A stretch of 64,000 nt of DNA from Urechidicola vernalis (GTDB lineage Bacteria > Bacteroidota > Bacteroidia > Flavobacteriales > Flavobacteriaceae), in contig NZ_JAVRHV010000006.1 in the NCBI RefSeq assembly GCF_031846385.1, positions 128,779-192,778 of the forward strand, given 5' to 3'. Positions 36,101-43,722 of the stretch are shown here, piece after piece (the stretch's first letter is position 1; the number at the start of each line of letters is the position of its first letter). Both the position numbers and the translations under genes were made by a program. Under the pieces are notes generated by a model that was not told where the DNA came from, searched no databases, and was given only the letters and a program-made list of their open reading frames with translations.

Positions 36101-36506
36101 GCAATACGCCGCAATTATGGTATTAAAACAACACTATTCCGAAGATAAAGTTCAACAATTCTTACACCTTCAGATCGATAATTATAATGAAGGAAAACGC
36201 AAAGAAAATAAACAAGAACCGACTTTGGCACTGGTAACCAACCAAGAATATATTTACTATGCCAAGGGGGCAATGGCGATGTACAAATTACAACAGCAAA
36301 TTGGAGAAGAGCAAGTAAATATTGCCTTAAAACGATTTATAGAGGATTGGAATACCAAGGATGGGGCATTAAAAACAAAAACAAACCGCTATGCTACAAG
36401 CAATGATTTATTGGGTTACTTCAAGGAGATTTGCACCGAAGAACAACGGCATATTATAGATGAATTATTTGAATCAACCAACCCCATAGATATCACCAGC
36501 AACTAA
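33198..36506 (+). CDS. ABC permease fused to an M1-family metallopeptidase
   Basis: The first half of this 1102-aa protein (about residues 1-600) has roughly a dozen TM segments of an ABC-2-type permease. The second half (about 620-1102) is a periplasmic M1-like gluzincin with the zinc motif HELAHQW (H941, E942, H945) and a glutamate about 20 residues on (FILETLSQY). The usual aminopeptidase GxMEN motif is not seen, and the matching stretch reads PFSEAIGF. The fusion is a known Bacteroidota architecture. It may export a peptide and process it, and is coupled to the preceding ATPase. Confidence 0.88.
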   Translation: MLKLMWYEIFKFELKYRLKRLDTYIFFIFLFLFSIVGVDFIFQGVDIGGIKMNAPLVIAKTMGAVTGIFMILASMIMGVPILRDFEYNIASLMYTNPIKKRDYLLGRFLGSFAVLLFVFSGVLFGMIIGEFMPWHSPEEYHPFHFYNYLKPFITIILPALFFGAALFFVSGALSKKLVVVYTQGIFLFVVFMLTKAITNAVAQAILDPFSLTTLTLITDTWTVAERNIQAIPFSGVLLFNKLFWVVLGSAILVFGYYKFNFSVINDKGRFKKKSTSLDLESNEKINTEIPEFKTSHGLRSKWNELKHFSWFYFVSICKQPSFWAIVICGMIIILINSVNLGTVYGVDSFPASYFIVEELQESSIYFFLIILVFYSGELIWKERSLKLNLIYDATSMSNFLHLSGKFIGLIGIYIVLMFSLILSGVLFQTMNGYYNYEFQVYFNGFFLEILPFLILYTFIAFLIQVLINRKFIAIFVVLIFFILSTLLGALGYNHPLYFFGGSSLSIYSNMNGYGHFLAPYLIIKSYWLTFGVLLLVVSSIISVRGTDSNLIQRLKASKNRMSRPIITLGISILVVFLLLGSFIFYNTNILNTYWSNVEKTQFRVAYEKTLKKYEYLPQPKIVDVNLNVELYPKSRDYKVEGFYILKNTSDTIISEVHIQKMIESDIKLKDVLFEGGATKYNKYKAYDYSIYKLNNALFPGDSVKMNFNQTYITKGFETNNGNTSIINNGTFFNHENFPTIGYSKKYELQDAEERLHHNLPERDNKAKINNAKELINARSGSDSDGINFEIIVGTSANQTAIAPGTLLKKWSKNNRNYFHYKMKNKMINFYSIVSATYEIKKDVWDQAKDSLANSVALEVYYSKGHDYNVDRMMTAMKASFEYFSTNFSPYQYEHMRIMEFPRYAEFAQSYPGTVPFSEAIGFVLDIDDEIDVDMAFYVTAHELAHQWFGMQVEAANVQGQHFILETLSQYAAIMVLKQHYSEDKVQQFLHLQIDNYNEGKRKENKQEPTLALVTNQEYIYYAKGAMAMYKLQQQIGEEQVNIALKRFIEDWNTKDGALKTKTNRYATSNDLLGYFKEICTEEQRHIIDELFESTNPIDITSN

Positions 36507-36597
36507 AATGCAATAAATCTACACTCCAATGCTTAATGCAAAATGATTAATTATAATCACAAAAAAACTGACGTATAAGGAAAAGTAAAAAAACTAA

Positions 36598-36605
36598 TAC
36601 TTTTG
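36598..36605 (+). promoter_or_regulatory. -7-like box (TACTTTTG) in the gap before the serine hydrolase
   Basis: Consensus TAnnTTTG in the 281-bp gap 36507-36787. If used, the message would have a leader of about 175 nt. A weak hairpin with an AGGATTGA/TCAATCTT stem and a T-rich tail lies downstream (about 36634-36665). I see no other gene in this gap. Confidence 0.3.
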
Positions 36606-36787
36606 CCGTAATCTTGAGTACATTTACGAATCAGGATTGATTTAAAGCAATTCAATCTTGGTTTTCCACACATCGGTGATTAGATTTAGATTTTATTTAA
36701 GGAGTTTTGGATATTTGTCATTGAACATTAATATTTCCATATTCGAGTAATCAAAAAAATCAACTTAGACTTAAAACAAGAAATACT

Positions 36788-37813
36788 ATGAACAAAAAGA
36801 AATCGAAACAAATATTAAGAATTTTTCTACTTGTTGGTACAGTTGTTTCTATGTTTTTTGTACCATGGCTGCTAGTAAAAGCATGGGTTTTACCACTACC
36901 CGACTCGTTGCAAGCACAAGCAGATGAAGCAATTGATCATGGGTTTGATGGTATTGTAGTTTATATAGATAAAGGAGGCGAAACACCAAAAACGTATACT
37001 TCTGGCTGGCATGATAGAGAAAAGAAAATCCCTGCAAAACCAACTGCTCTTTTTAAAATTGCAAGTATTGGCAAGTTATACAACGCCGTTGCTATTGCCA
37101 AATTAGTTAAATCCGATCGTTTGTCTTTAGACAAAACCGTGGCCGATTACTTTCCAGAATTTGCAGATAGAATTGAATATGCGGATAAGATAACACTAAA
37201 ACATTTAGTGCAACACAAAAGTGGTATTCCTAATTATTCTAATCATCCAGGGTATTGGGGTAATCCAACGAAAACTGATCAAGAAACAATGGAGTTAATC
37301 CTAGATCTACCTGCAAATTTTAAGCCCGGAGAAGACTATGAATATTGTAATACAAACTACTTATTAAACCGCCTCTTAATTGAAAAAGAGTTGGGATATA
37401 GTATTTTTCAATTTATAACGGAAGAAATTCTAACTCCTTTAAACCTTAGCAATACATTTGAAAATTTATGGGCGGTAAATATGGACGAAGTGATGAGTGG
37501 TTATCATGTAGGCTATGGAGAGGATTTAAAATCGGGAGAATGGGGTATGCTGGCAACTGCCCAAGATGTAGCTAGTTTTGTTCGTGCATTAAATGACGGC
37601 TCTGTTTTTAAAGAAGGTGAACAAGAAATTTACGCTTCAATTTATGAATACAAGCATTCTGGTTGGGTACCGGGTTACCAAAGTTTTGCTGAATATCACA
37701 AAGATATTGATGCGGTAGTAGTTGAGTTTTACAATACTACGGACGACAAACTATTTATGTGGAATGCCGCCGAAATTGTGAATTCAAGAATTTTAAAAAT
37801 AATAAGTAAGTAA
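36788..37813 (+). CDS. membrane-anchored serine hydrolase, class C beta-lactamase fold
   Basis: The 341-aa protein has an uncleaved-looking N-terminal TM (about residues 10-33) and a beta-lactamase/transpeptidase fold. It shows the nucleophile motif SIGK (S-x-x-K), the Y-C-N motif in EYCNTNYLL, and H-S-G in KHSGWVPGY. It is probably a peptidase or esterase acting in the periplasm. It differs from the hydrolase at 9325, which has a LACTB-like second motif. A lipoprotein of the ADP-ribosylglycohydrolase fold follows 29 nt later. Confidence 0.86.
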   Translation: MNKKKSKQILRIFLLVGTVVSMFFVPWLLVKAWVLPLPDSLQAQADEAIDHGFDGIVVYIDKGGETPKTYTSGWHDREKKIPAKPTALFKIASIGKLYNAVAIAKLVKSDRLSLDKTVADYFPEFADRIEYADKITLKHLVQHKSGIPNYSNHPGYWGNPTKTDQETMELILDLPANFKPGEDYEYCNTNYLLNRLLIEKELGYSIFQFITEEILTPLNLSNTFENLWAVNMDEVMSGYHVGYGEDLKSGEWGMLATAQDVASFVRALNDGSVFKEGEQEIYASIYEYKHSGWVPGYQSFAEYHKDIDAVVVEFYNTTDDKLFMWNAAEIVNSRILKIISK

Positions 37814-37842
37814 TTGTAATAACCTCATCAAGCATTTAAAAA

Positions 37843-39264
37843 ATGAATTCAATTTTACCCGCTCTAAGATATTTAATGCTCTCAGCACTTTTTTTAAATG
37901 TCCTTGTTTCGTGCAAAAACACTAAAAGTAAAATAAAAACCAACAATGTATTAATCGATTCTAAATTTACATATAACAACTACCAAGCAACATCAACCGA
38001 TAGAATTATTTCAAGAGCGGGCTATGCAGATAAACTATATGGTTTTTGGTTGGGACAATGTATTGCTAATTGGACTGGGCTGGTAACAGAAATGGATAAA
38101 ATAGGAAATATTGGCGATGTTAAAACTGGCGATTTTTATACCAGAGAAAATTGGGATAAACCAGATCAGCCGAGTATTTGGGGTGAGGGTGTTCTAAGTA
38201 ATTTATCTGAAAATATTGATTTTGTATTTAGAGGAGAGGACGAAGTATGGGGCGCTGATGATGACACGGATATTGAGTATATGTATCAGCATTTATTATA
38301 TACACATAGAACTGGATTGCTAACAGGTGAGCAAATAAAAGATGGATGGTTAAAACATATGCTAATAGAAGAAGAGAACTTTTTATGGGTTGCCAATCAA
38401 AAGGCTTTGGATCTGATGCAAAAAGGTTATGTCCCTCCGGCTACAAGCGATCCAAAATTTACAACGGACTCAATCTACGACAACTATTATGAAATGATTG
38501 ATGCCCAACTAACAACAGAAATTTTTGGATTTTATGCGCCTGCAAGACCAGATTTCGCTTTAAAAATGGCGGAATTACCGATACAAACAACGGCAAGAAA
38601 AAATGCGCAATGGATTTCAGAATTTAATGTTATTATGTATTCGTTGGCCGCAATTAGGGCTGAAAAAATATCAATGAAAGAACAAATTCATTGGATGGCT
38701 CATAATGCTCGTTCTCACATTCCAAACGATTCATATGCTGCAAAAATGTTCGATTTTGTAAAACAATGCTATGACGATGGTATGACTTGGGAAGAAGCCA
38801 GAGATGCTGTTTATATTCGATATCAAGTAAACCAAGAGGATGGATATAATATGACTTCAAAAAATATTTATTGTAACGGTTGCTTCGCAGGAGGAATTAA
38901 TTTTGCGGCAAGTATTGTTAGTTTACTTTACGGTGAAGGTGACCTAAAAGAAACTATAAAAATTGGAACCCTAGCGGGATGGGATTCGGACAATCCAACC
39001 GCAACTTGGGGCGGTTTACTTGGCTTTATGTACGGTAAAGAAGGAGTTGAAGAAGCCTTTGGAAGAACATTTTCAGACAAGTTTAACATCCATAGAACAA
39101 GGCGAAACTTTCCAAACGGAGTCGATAACTTTAATAATATGGCTAAAACAGGTGTGTTTATCGTAGATCGCGTTGTACAAGATTATTTGGGTGGTGGAAT
39201 AGATCTAGAAAAAGATGTATGGCACGTTCCAATACAAACATTAGAATCAAATTCAACCAAATAG
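37843..39264 (+). CDS. ADP-ribosylglycohydrolase-family lipoprotein
   Basis: The 473-aa protein has a signal peptide with lipobox VSC and an all-helical ADP-ribosylglycohydrolase fold. Metal-site motifs are DDDTDIEYMYQHL and GWDSDNPTATWGG, both matching the dinuclear Mg site of the family. Known family enzymes remove ADP-ribose from proteins inside cells. A secreted lipoprotein form must act on something in the periplasm or outside, so the substrate is probably different. It is co-directional with the serine hydrolase and may share its transcript. Confidence 0.86.
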   Translation: MNSILPALRYLMLSALFLNVLVSCKNTKSKIKTNNVLIDSKFTYNNYQATSTDRIISRAGYADKLYGFWLGQCIANWTGLVTEMDKIGNIGDVKTGDFYTRENWDKPDQPSIWGEGVLSNLSENIDFVFRGEDEVWGADDDTDIEYMYQHLLYTHRTGLLTGEQIKDGWLKHMLIEEENFLWVANQKALDLMQKGYVPPATSDPKFTTDSIYDNYYEMIDAQLTTEIFGFYAPARPDFALKMAELPIQTTARKNAQWISEFNVIMYSLAAIRAEKISMKEQIHWMAHNARSHIPNDSYAAKMFDFVKQCYDDGMTWEEARDAVYIRYQVNQEDGYNMTSKNIYCNGCFAGGINFAASIVSLLYGEGDLKETIKIGTLAGWDSDNPTATWGGLLGFMYGKEGVEEAFGRTFSDKFNIHRTRRNFPNGVDNFNNMAKTGVFIVDRVVQDYLGGGIDLEKDVWHVPIQTLESNSTK

Positions 39265-39300
39265 TAGTCAAAAATCCTGAAAGCACACTAAAAAGAATTA

Positions 39301-39990
39301 ATGACAACAAAGGCTTATTTTAATTGGAGTTCTGGTAAAGACGCTTCCATAGCGCTATATAAACTAATACAACAACAAGAATTGCATGTTGATTTATTAG
39401 TAACCACCATAAACAAACACTACAATAGAGTTTCCATGCACGGATTGCCTAAGGGGCTTTTAGAAGCACAGGCAAAATCTATTGCCATTCCTCTACATTG
39501 TATTGAATTGCCGGAAAATCCAGACATGGATACCTACAATGCAATTATGGCAAAAGAAGTAACTGCCTTAAAAGAAATGGGATATGAAAATTGCGCATTT
39601 GGAGATATTTTTTTGGAAGACCTACGTAATTATAGAGAACAACAATTAAAAGGTATTCAGTGCCATTTCCCATTATGGAAAAAAGATACAACCGAATTAT
39701 TGCAAGAATTTATTGAATTAGGTTTCAAAGCAATTATAGTTTGTTGTAGCCATTCTAAACTTGGAAAGGAATTTATTGGAAAAGAAATCGACAATTCGTT
39801 TTTAGATACACTACCAAAAGATGTTGATCCGTGTGGAGAAAACGGAGAGTTTCATACTTTTTGTTACGATGGTCCAATTTTTAAACACCCTATCAAGTTT
39901 TCAAAAGGAGAAACAATCCTAAGGAAATACCCTGATCCTAAGGGCGGTAAATCGGTTGGATTCTGGTTTCAAGATTTAATTACGAATTAA
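39301..39990 (+). CDS. Dph6-like ATP pyrophosphatase (adenine nucleotide alpha hydrolase)
   Basis: The 229-aa protein has the PP-loop SSGKDASIALY near the N-terminus. It also has GLPKGLLEAQAKSI and ENGEFHTFCYDGPIF, all characteristic of the DUF71/diphthine-ammonia ligase family. In bacteria no diphthamide exists, so these proteins probably amidate or adenylate another substrate. It lies 36 nt downstream of the ADP-ribosylglycohydrolase gene and upstream of the arsenic operon, and may belong to neither. Confidence 0.87.
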   Translation: MTTKAYFNWSSGKDASIALYKLIQQQELHVDLLVTTINKHYNRVSMHGLPKGLLEAQAKSIAIPLHCIELPENPDMDTYNAIMAKEVTALKEMGYENCAFGDIFLEDLRNYREQQLKGIQCHFPLWKKDTTELLQEFIELGFKAIIVCCSHSKLGKEFIGKEIDNSFLDTLPKDVDPCGENGEFHTFCYDGPIFKHPIKFSKGETILRKYPDPKGGKSVGFWFQDLITN

Positions 39991-40034
39991 TTTAACAAAA
40001 TTTTTATTATAAATATTTTGCCGGTATGCTCTTT

Positions 40035-40052
40035 AATCGTAATATTGCAATA
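40035..40052. promoter_or_regulatory. candidate ArsR operator 1 (AATCGTAATATTGCAATA)
   Basis: An 18-nt sequence overlapping the probable arsR -7 box (TAATATTG, 40040-40047). It includes a perfect 12-bp palindrome ATATTGCAATAT (40042-40053). A 16/18 identical sequence stands before the DUF6428 gene, so both are probable ArsR binding sites. Confidence 0.6.
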
Positions 40053-40070
40053 TATAAATGAAGTAAGATT

Positions 40071-40400
40071 ATGGGATTAGCAAAAACAGAAATATTCAGT
40101 GACACTCAAAATGAGATTGCGGTGTTTGCAAAGGCATTTGGGCACCCGGCTCGTGTGGCAATTTTACAATACTTATTTAAAGCAAATACATGTATTTGTG
40201 GCGATTTGGTTGAGGAAATTGGATTGGCACAACCTACTATTTCACAGCACTTAAAAGAATTAAAAAATTTAGGCTTAATAAAAGGGAGTGTTGAAGGAAC
40301 AAGTGTATGCTATTGCATAGATGCTGCACAATGGCGTAAAATGAAAGAAACTATGAATGTCTTTTTAGATCAAGACATTAACAGCGAAACTTGTTGTTAA
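40071..40400 (+). CDS. arsR: ArsR-family metalloregulatory repressor
   Basis: The 109-aa winged-helix repressor has an HTH in LVEEIGLAQPTISQHLKEL and cysteine pairs that could sense As(III): CIC near the start of helix alpha3 (ANTCICGDLVEE) and a C-terminal TCC. It probably represses the operon until arsenite or antimonite binds. A candidate operator overlaps its promoter and a second copy lies just downstream before the DUF6428 gene. Confidence 0.92.
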   Translation: MGLAKTEIFSDTQNEIAVFAKAFGHPARVAILQYLFKANTCICGDLVEEIGLAQPTISQHLKELKNLGLIKGSVEGTSVCYCIDAAQWRKMKETMNVFLDQDINSETCC

Positions 40401-40417
40401 AAAAATTTAAAATTATT

Positions 40418-40435
40418 AATCGTATTATTACAATA
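40418..40435. promoter_or_regulatory. candidate ArsR operator 2 (AATCGTATTATTACAATA)
   Basis: Matches operator 1 at 16 of 18 positions and lies 13 nt before the ATG of the DUF6428 gene. It suggests a second ArsR-controlled promoter or a roadblock site inside the operon. Confidence 0.55.
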
Positions 40436-40448
40436 AAAGAATATAAAA

Positions 40449-40916
40449 ATGAAGTTATCAGAAATTAAATCAGTATTAGGTGGCTTAGAGCAAATTGCTT
40501 TTGAATTGCCAAACGGAGAATTAGTGCCCCGTCATTTTCATGTAACGGAGGTAGGGAAAATTACTAAAAACTTTATCGATTGCGGTGGTACTGTAAGAGA
40601 TGAAGAAGTTATTAACTTTCAATTATGGAATGCCAATGATTACGACCACAGATTACATCCAGAAAAATTAGTTCATATTATAGAGTTATCTGAAAAAATA
40701 TTGAGTTTACCAGATGCAGAAATTGAAGTAGAATATCAAGGTGAAACCATTGGGAAGTTTGGAGTAGATTTTAACGGTTCAAACTTTCTACTTACGAATA
40801 AAGCAACGGATTGCTTGGCCAAAGACAATTGTGGTATTCCAACAGAAAAACCAAAATACAAACTCTCAGATTTACAAGCAGCCTCTTGTTGTGAGCCAAG
40901 TTCAGGATGTTGTTAA
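40449..40916 (+). CDS. DUF6428 protein of the arsenic operon
   Basis: The 155-aa protein has a central alpha+beta region (RHFHVTEVGKITKNFIDCGG, QLWNANDYDHRLHPEKL) and a C-terminal Cys-rich tail ending SCCEPSSGCC. It lies between arsR and the reductase gene. The family is recurrently associated with ars operons in Bacteroidota. The C-terminal cysteines could bind As(III) as a chaperone does, but that is inference. Confidence 0.82.
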   Translation: MKLSEIKSVLGGLEQIAFELPNGELVPRHFHVTEVGKITKNFIDCGGTVRDEEVINFQLWNANDYDHRLHPEKLVHIIELSEKILSLPDAEIEVEYQGETIGKFGVDFNGSNFLLTNKATDCLAKDNCGIPTEKPKYKLSDLQAASCCEPSSGCC

Positions 40917-40935
40917 CACTTAATAAAAAAATCAA

Positions 40936-41553
40936 ATGAAATTATTTAAAAAGATAGATGCAACCATACAAGACTTGGATGTTGCATCTATGTCTATTGA
41001 TAGGAAAGAAACAGTGCAACCTTTAATTGCATTCATTCAAGAGAAAGTAACTAGTAAAAAACCAATTAACCTTAACTTTATCTGTACGCATAACTCACGC
41101 AGAAGTCATTTGTCTCAAGCATGGGCACAGGCTTTGGCTGGTTTTTATAAAGTACCAAATGTTTCTTGTTATTCTGGTGGAACAGAAGCCACAGCCATGT
41201 TTCCAATGGCAGGAGAAACGCTTAAAGCATCGGGCTTTGAAATAACGAAATTATCTAACGAATCGAATCCAGTGTATAGCCTTAAATATGCATCTAATGC
41301 GCACCCTATCATCGGATTTTCTAAAAGACACGATAACGAGTTTAATCCTCAAAGTGAGTTTGCAGCAATAATGACATGTTCCCAAGCAGATCAAGGATGT
41401 CCATTTATTCCTGGTGCAGAAAAGAGAATTCCAATTATGTTTGAAGATCCGAAGGCATTTGACAACACACCTCAACAAGCAGAAAAATATATGGAGCGCA
41501 GTATGCAGATTGCGACTGAATTAAAATATGTATTTTCACAAATCAAATTATAA
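40936..41553 (+). CDS. low-molecular-weight phosphatase-type arsenate reductase-like protein
   Basis: The 205-aa protein has the LMW-PTP/thioredoxin-coupled ArsC signature C-x5-R in FICTHNSRRSHLSQAWA. Further cysteines lie in MTCSQADQGCPFIPG, which could form the redox relay. It should reduce arsenate to arsenite for export by the ACR3 pump encoded 2 nt downstream. The length is greater than for classical ArsC (about 130 aa), fitting the Bacteroidota arsenate reductase-related subgroup. Confidence 0.85.
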   Translation: MKLFKKIDATIQDLDVASMSIDRKETVQPLIAFIQEKVTSKKPINLNFICTHNSRRSHLSQAWAQALAGFYKVPNVSCYSGGTEATAMFPMAGETLKASGFEITKLSNESNPVYSLKYASNAHPIIGFSKRHDNEFNPQSEFAAIMTCSQADQGCPFIPGAEKRIPIMFEDPKAFDNTPQQAEKYMERSMQIATELKYVFSQIKL

Positions 41554-41555
41554 TC

Positions 41556-42593
41556 ATGGCTGCAAAAAAGAAACTCGGATTTTTAGATAGTTATTTAACC
41601 CTTTGGATATTTATTGCGATGGCTTTGGGTGTTGGAATTGGATATTTCTTCCCAAATTTCCCAGCGTATATTGATTCAATGAGTAGTGGTACAACGAACA
41701 TTCCAATTGCTATTGGTTTAATTTTAATGATGTACCCGCCTTTAGCAAAAGTGAATTATGCACTTTTACCTAAAGTTTTCAAAAACACTAAAATACTATC
41801 TATTTCTTTAATTCTAAACTGGATTGTTGGCCCTGTTTTAATGTTTGTTCTCGCTATCCTATTTTTACAAGACTATCCTGAATATATGGTAGGACTTATT
41901 TTAATAGGTCTTGCCCGTTGTATAGCCATGGTGTTGGTATGGAATGACCTAGCCGAAGGTAGTAGTGAATACGGCGCCGGTTTGGTTGCTTTGAACAGTG
42001 TTTTTCAAGTTTTTGCGTATAGTTTTTACGCCTGGTTATTTATAACAGTGCTTCCACCCTATTTTGGTTTTGAAGGTGCCATTGTAGATATCTCAATTAC
42101 AACCATTGCAGAAAGTGTAGTCATTTACTTGGGTATCCCATTTTTAATAGGAATTTTAAGTAGAGTTGTTTTAGTAAAATGGAAAGGTGAAGAATGGTAC
42201 ATGAATAAATTCATTCCAACTATTTCTCCTATGACATTGATTGCTTTGTTATTTACAATCGTTGTAATGTTTTCTTTAAAAGGTGAATTGATTGTAGAGA
42301 TCCCTATGGACGTAGTGATTATTGCCATTCCATTGTTGATTTACTTTACGCTTATGTTTATCATTGGATTTTTTGTAACAAAAGCAACTGGAGCCGAATA
42401 TGACAAAACTACTTCGGTAGCATTTACAGCTGCTGGTAATAATTTTGAATTGGCCATTGCAGTTGCAATTGCCGTATTTGGTCTAAATTCTGGACAAGCT
42501 TTTGCTGGTGTTATAGGTCCTTTGGTAGAAGTTCCGGCTTTAATATTATTAGTAAAAGTATCCTTTTGGTTGCGAGACAAGTATTATAAATAA
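41556..42593 (+). CDS. ACR3-family arsenite efflux transporter
   Basis: The 345-aa membrane protein has ten predicted TM segments and family length. It carries the conserved cysteine of TM4 in GLARCIAMVLVWNDLAEG, and the conserved TM9 glutamate region ATGAEYDKTTSVAFTAAGNN followed by FELAIAVA. ACR3 exports As(III) using the proton gradient. It directly follows the reductase gene by 2 nt and is followed after 5 nt by a GNAT gene. Confidence 0.95.
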   Translation: MAAKKKLGFLDSYLTLWIFIAMALGVGIGYFFPNFPAYIDSMSSGTTNIPIAIGLILMMYPPLAKVNYALLPKVFKNTKILSISLILNWIVGPVLMFVLAILFLQDYPEYMVGLILIGLARCIAMVLVWNDLAEGSSEYGAGLVALNSVFQVFAYSFYAWLFITVLPPYFGFEGAIVDISITTIAESVVIYLGIPFLIGILSRVVLVKWKGEEWYMNKFIPTISPMTLIALLFTIVVMFSLKGELIVEIPMDVVIIAIPLLIYFTLMFIIGFFVTKATGAEYDKTTSVAFTAAGNNFELAIAVAIAVFGLNSGQAFAGVIGPLVEVPALILLVKVSFWLRDKYYK

Positions 42594-42598
42594 AATAC

Positions 42599-43153
42599 AT
42601 GAAATTTACTCTAGATAATCAAGAAACCGAAAGGCTTCATTTTAGAAAAATTCAAACGACGGATTTTCAAGATTGGTTACCTTTCTTTGAAAATCCGTTG
42701 TCGTTTCAGTATTGGGATGCCGAACTAGAATCTCCAAAAATTGAATGTAAAAAATGGTATGCCAAACAAAAACATAGGTATTCTCATGATTTGGGAGGTA
42801 TGAATGCATTGATTGAAAAAGATACAGGGAAATTTGTTGGATATTGTGGATTATTAGTTCAAACCGTTGATGGTGAAACAGAATTGGAGATTGGTTATTC
42901 TTTACTACCTGAATTTTGGAATAAAGGATTTGCCACTGAGGCGGCAAGTAAATGTAGAGATGTGGCTTTTGAGAATGATTATACAACTTCAATCATTTCT
43001 ATAATTAGTTTAACTAATGATCCATCCAAAGCGGTAGCCCTTAAAAATGGCATGCATATTTCTAAACAAACCGTATACAACAAAAATGAAGTCCATATTT
43101 TTAGAATTACAAAAGAAGAATGGTTGAAATTAAAATCTGGTAAAAATGGATAA
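42599..43153 (+). CDS. GNAT acetyltransferase, RimJ/RimL-like
   Basis: The 184-aa protein has RimJ/RimL features: ETERLHFRKIQTTDF at the start, ELEIGYSLLPEFWNKGFATEA (acetyl-CoA binding) and FENDYTTSIISIISLTNDPS. It may acetylate an amino-terminal or small-molecule substrate. It begins 5 nt after ACR3 and overlaps the next gene by 8 nt, so it probably belongs to the arsenic operon. Some GNATs (ArsN) detoxify organoarsenicals, but nothing here proves that role. Confidence 0.82.
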   Translation: MKFTLDNQETERLHFRKIQTTDFQDWLPFFENPLSFQYWDAELESPKIECKKWYAKQKHRYSHDLGGMNALIEKDTGKFVGYCGLLVQTVDGETELEIGYSLLPEFWNKGFATEAASKCRDVAFENDYTTSIISIISLTNDPSKAVALKNGMHISKQTVYNKNEVHIFRITKEEWLKLKSGKNG

Positions 43154-43670
43154 TAAAGAAACCTTCATAAGGAATGCTACCTCATCAGAACATGAAATAA
43201 TTGGAGATTTATTGGTGCGTGCATATTCTAATTTAAATGGTTTTCCAAGAAAAAATGAAATTCCTGAATATTATAACTATTTACAAAATATAGGATCAAT
43301 TACGGTTAATGACTCAGTAGAATTAATCATCGCCTGCAATGAGCATAATAAAATTATGGGCGCAGTGGTTTTCTTTAAATCCATGGAATTATATGGAACC
43401 GATGGTATTGCTCCGCAACAAAAAAATGCGTCAGGCTTTCGTTTATTGGCAGTTGATGAAAAATTTACAGGACAAGGAGTAGGTAAAAAACTATGTTTAG
43501 AATGTATTGAAAGAACAAGAAAATTAAATCATGAATCATTAAATATACATTCTACTAAATTTATGCCCATTGCACGAAAAATGTATGCAAAAATGGGATT
43601 TGAACGCTCAGAAGATTTAGACTTTTCCAAAGGTGATGTATACGTTTATGGATATAGATTGTATCTTTAA
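43146..43670 (+). CDS. second GNAT acetyltransferase of the arsenic operon
   Basis: The 174-aa protein has GNAT motif A with FRLLAVDEKFTGQGVGKKL and a C-terminal FMPIARKMYAKMGFER motif B-like strand. It overlaps the previous GNAT gene by 8 nt and is the last gene of the run. Two successive acetyltransferases behind ACR3 suggest a detoxification or cell-protection function. Substrate not predictable from the sequence. Confidence 0.82.
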   Translation: MDNKETFIRNATSSEHEIIGDLLVRAYSNLNGFPRKNEIPEYYNYLQNIGSITVNDSVELIIACNEHNKIMGAVVFFKSMELYGTDGIAPQQKNASGFRLLAVDEKFTGQGVGKKLCLECIERTRKLNHESLNIHSTKFMPIARKMYAKMGFERSEDLDFSKGDVYVYGYRLYL

Positions 43671-43722
43671 CAATAAATTTAAATCGAGTTTTTCAAAAAC
43701 AAGCGATATAAATCACCTTTGA

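Noticed and set aside
36634..36665. Small RNA ending at the weak hairpin after the TACTTTTG box
   Set aside because: The 8-bp stem contains a wobble pair and a long loop, so it is not a convincing terminator. Only the promoter-like box was kept, at low confidence.
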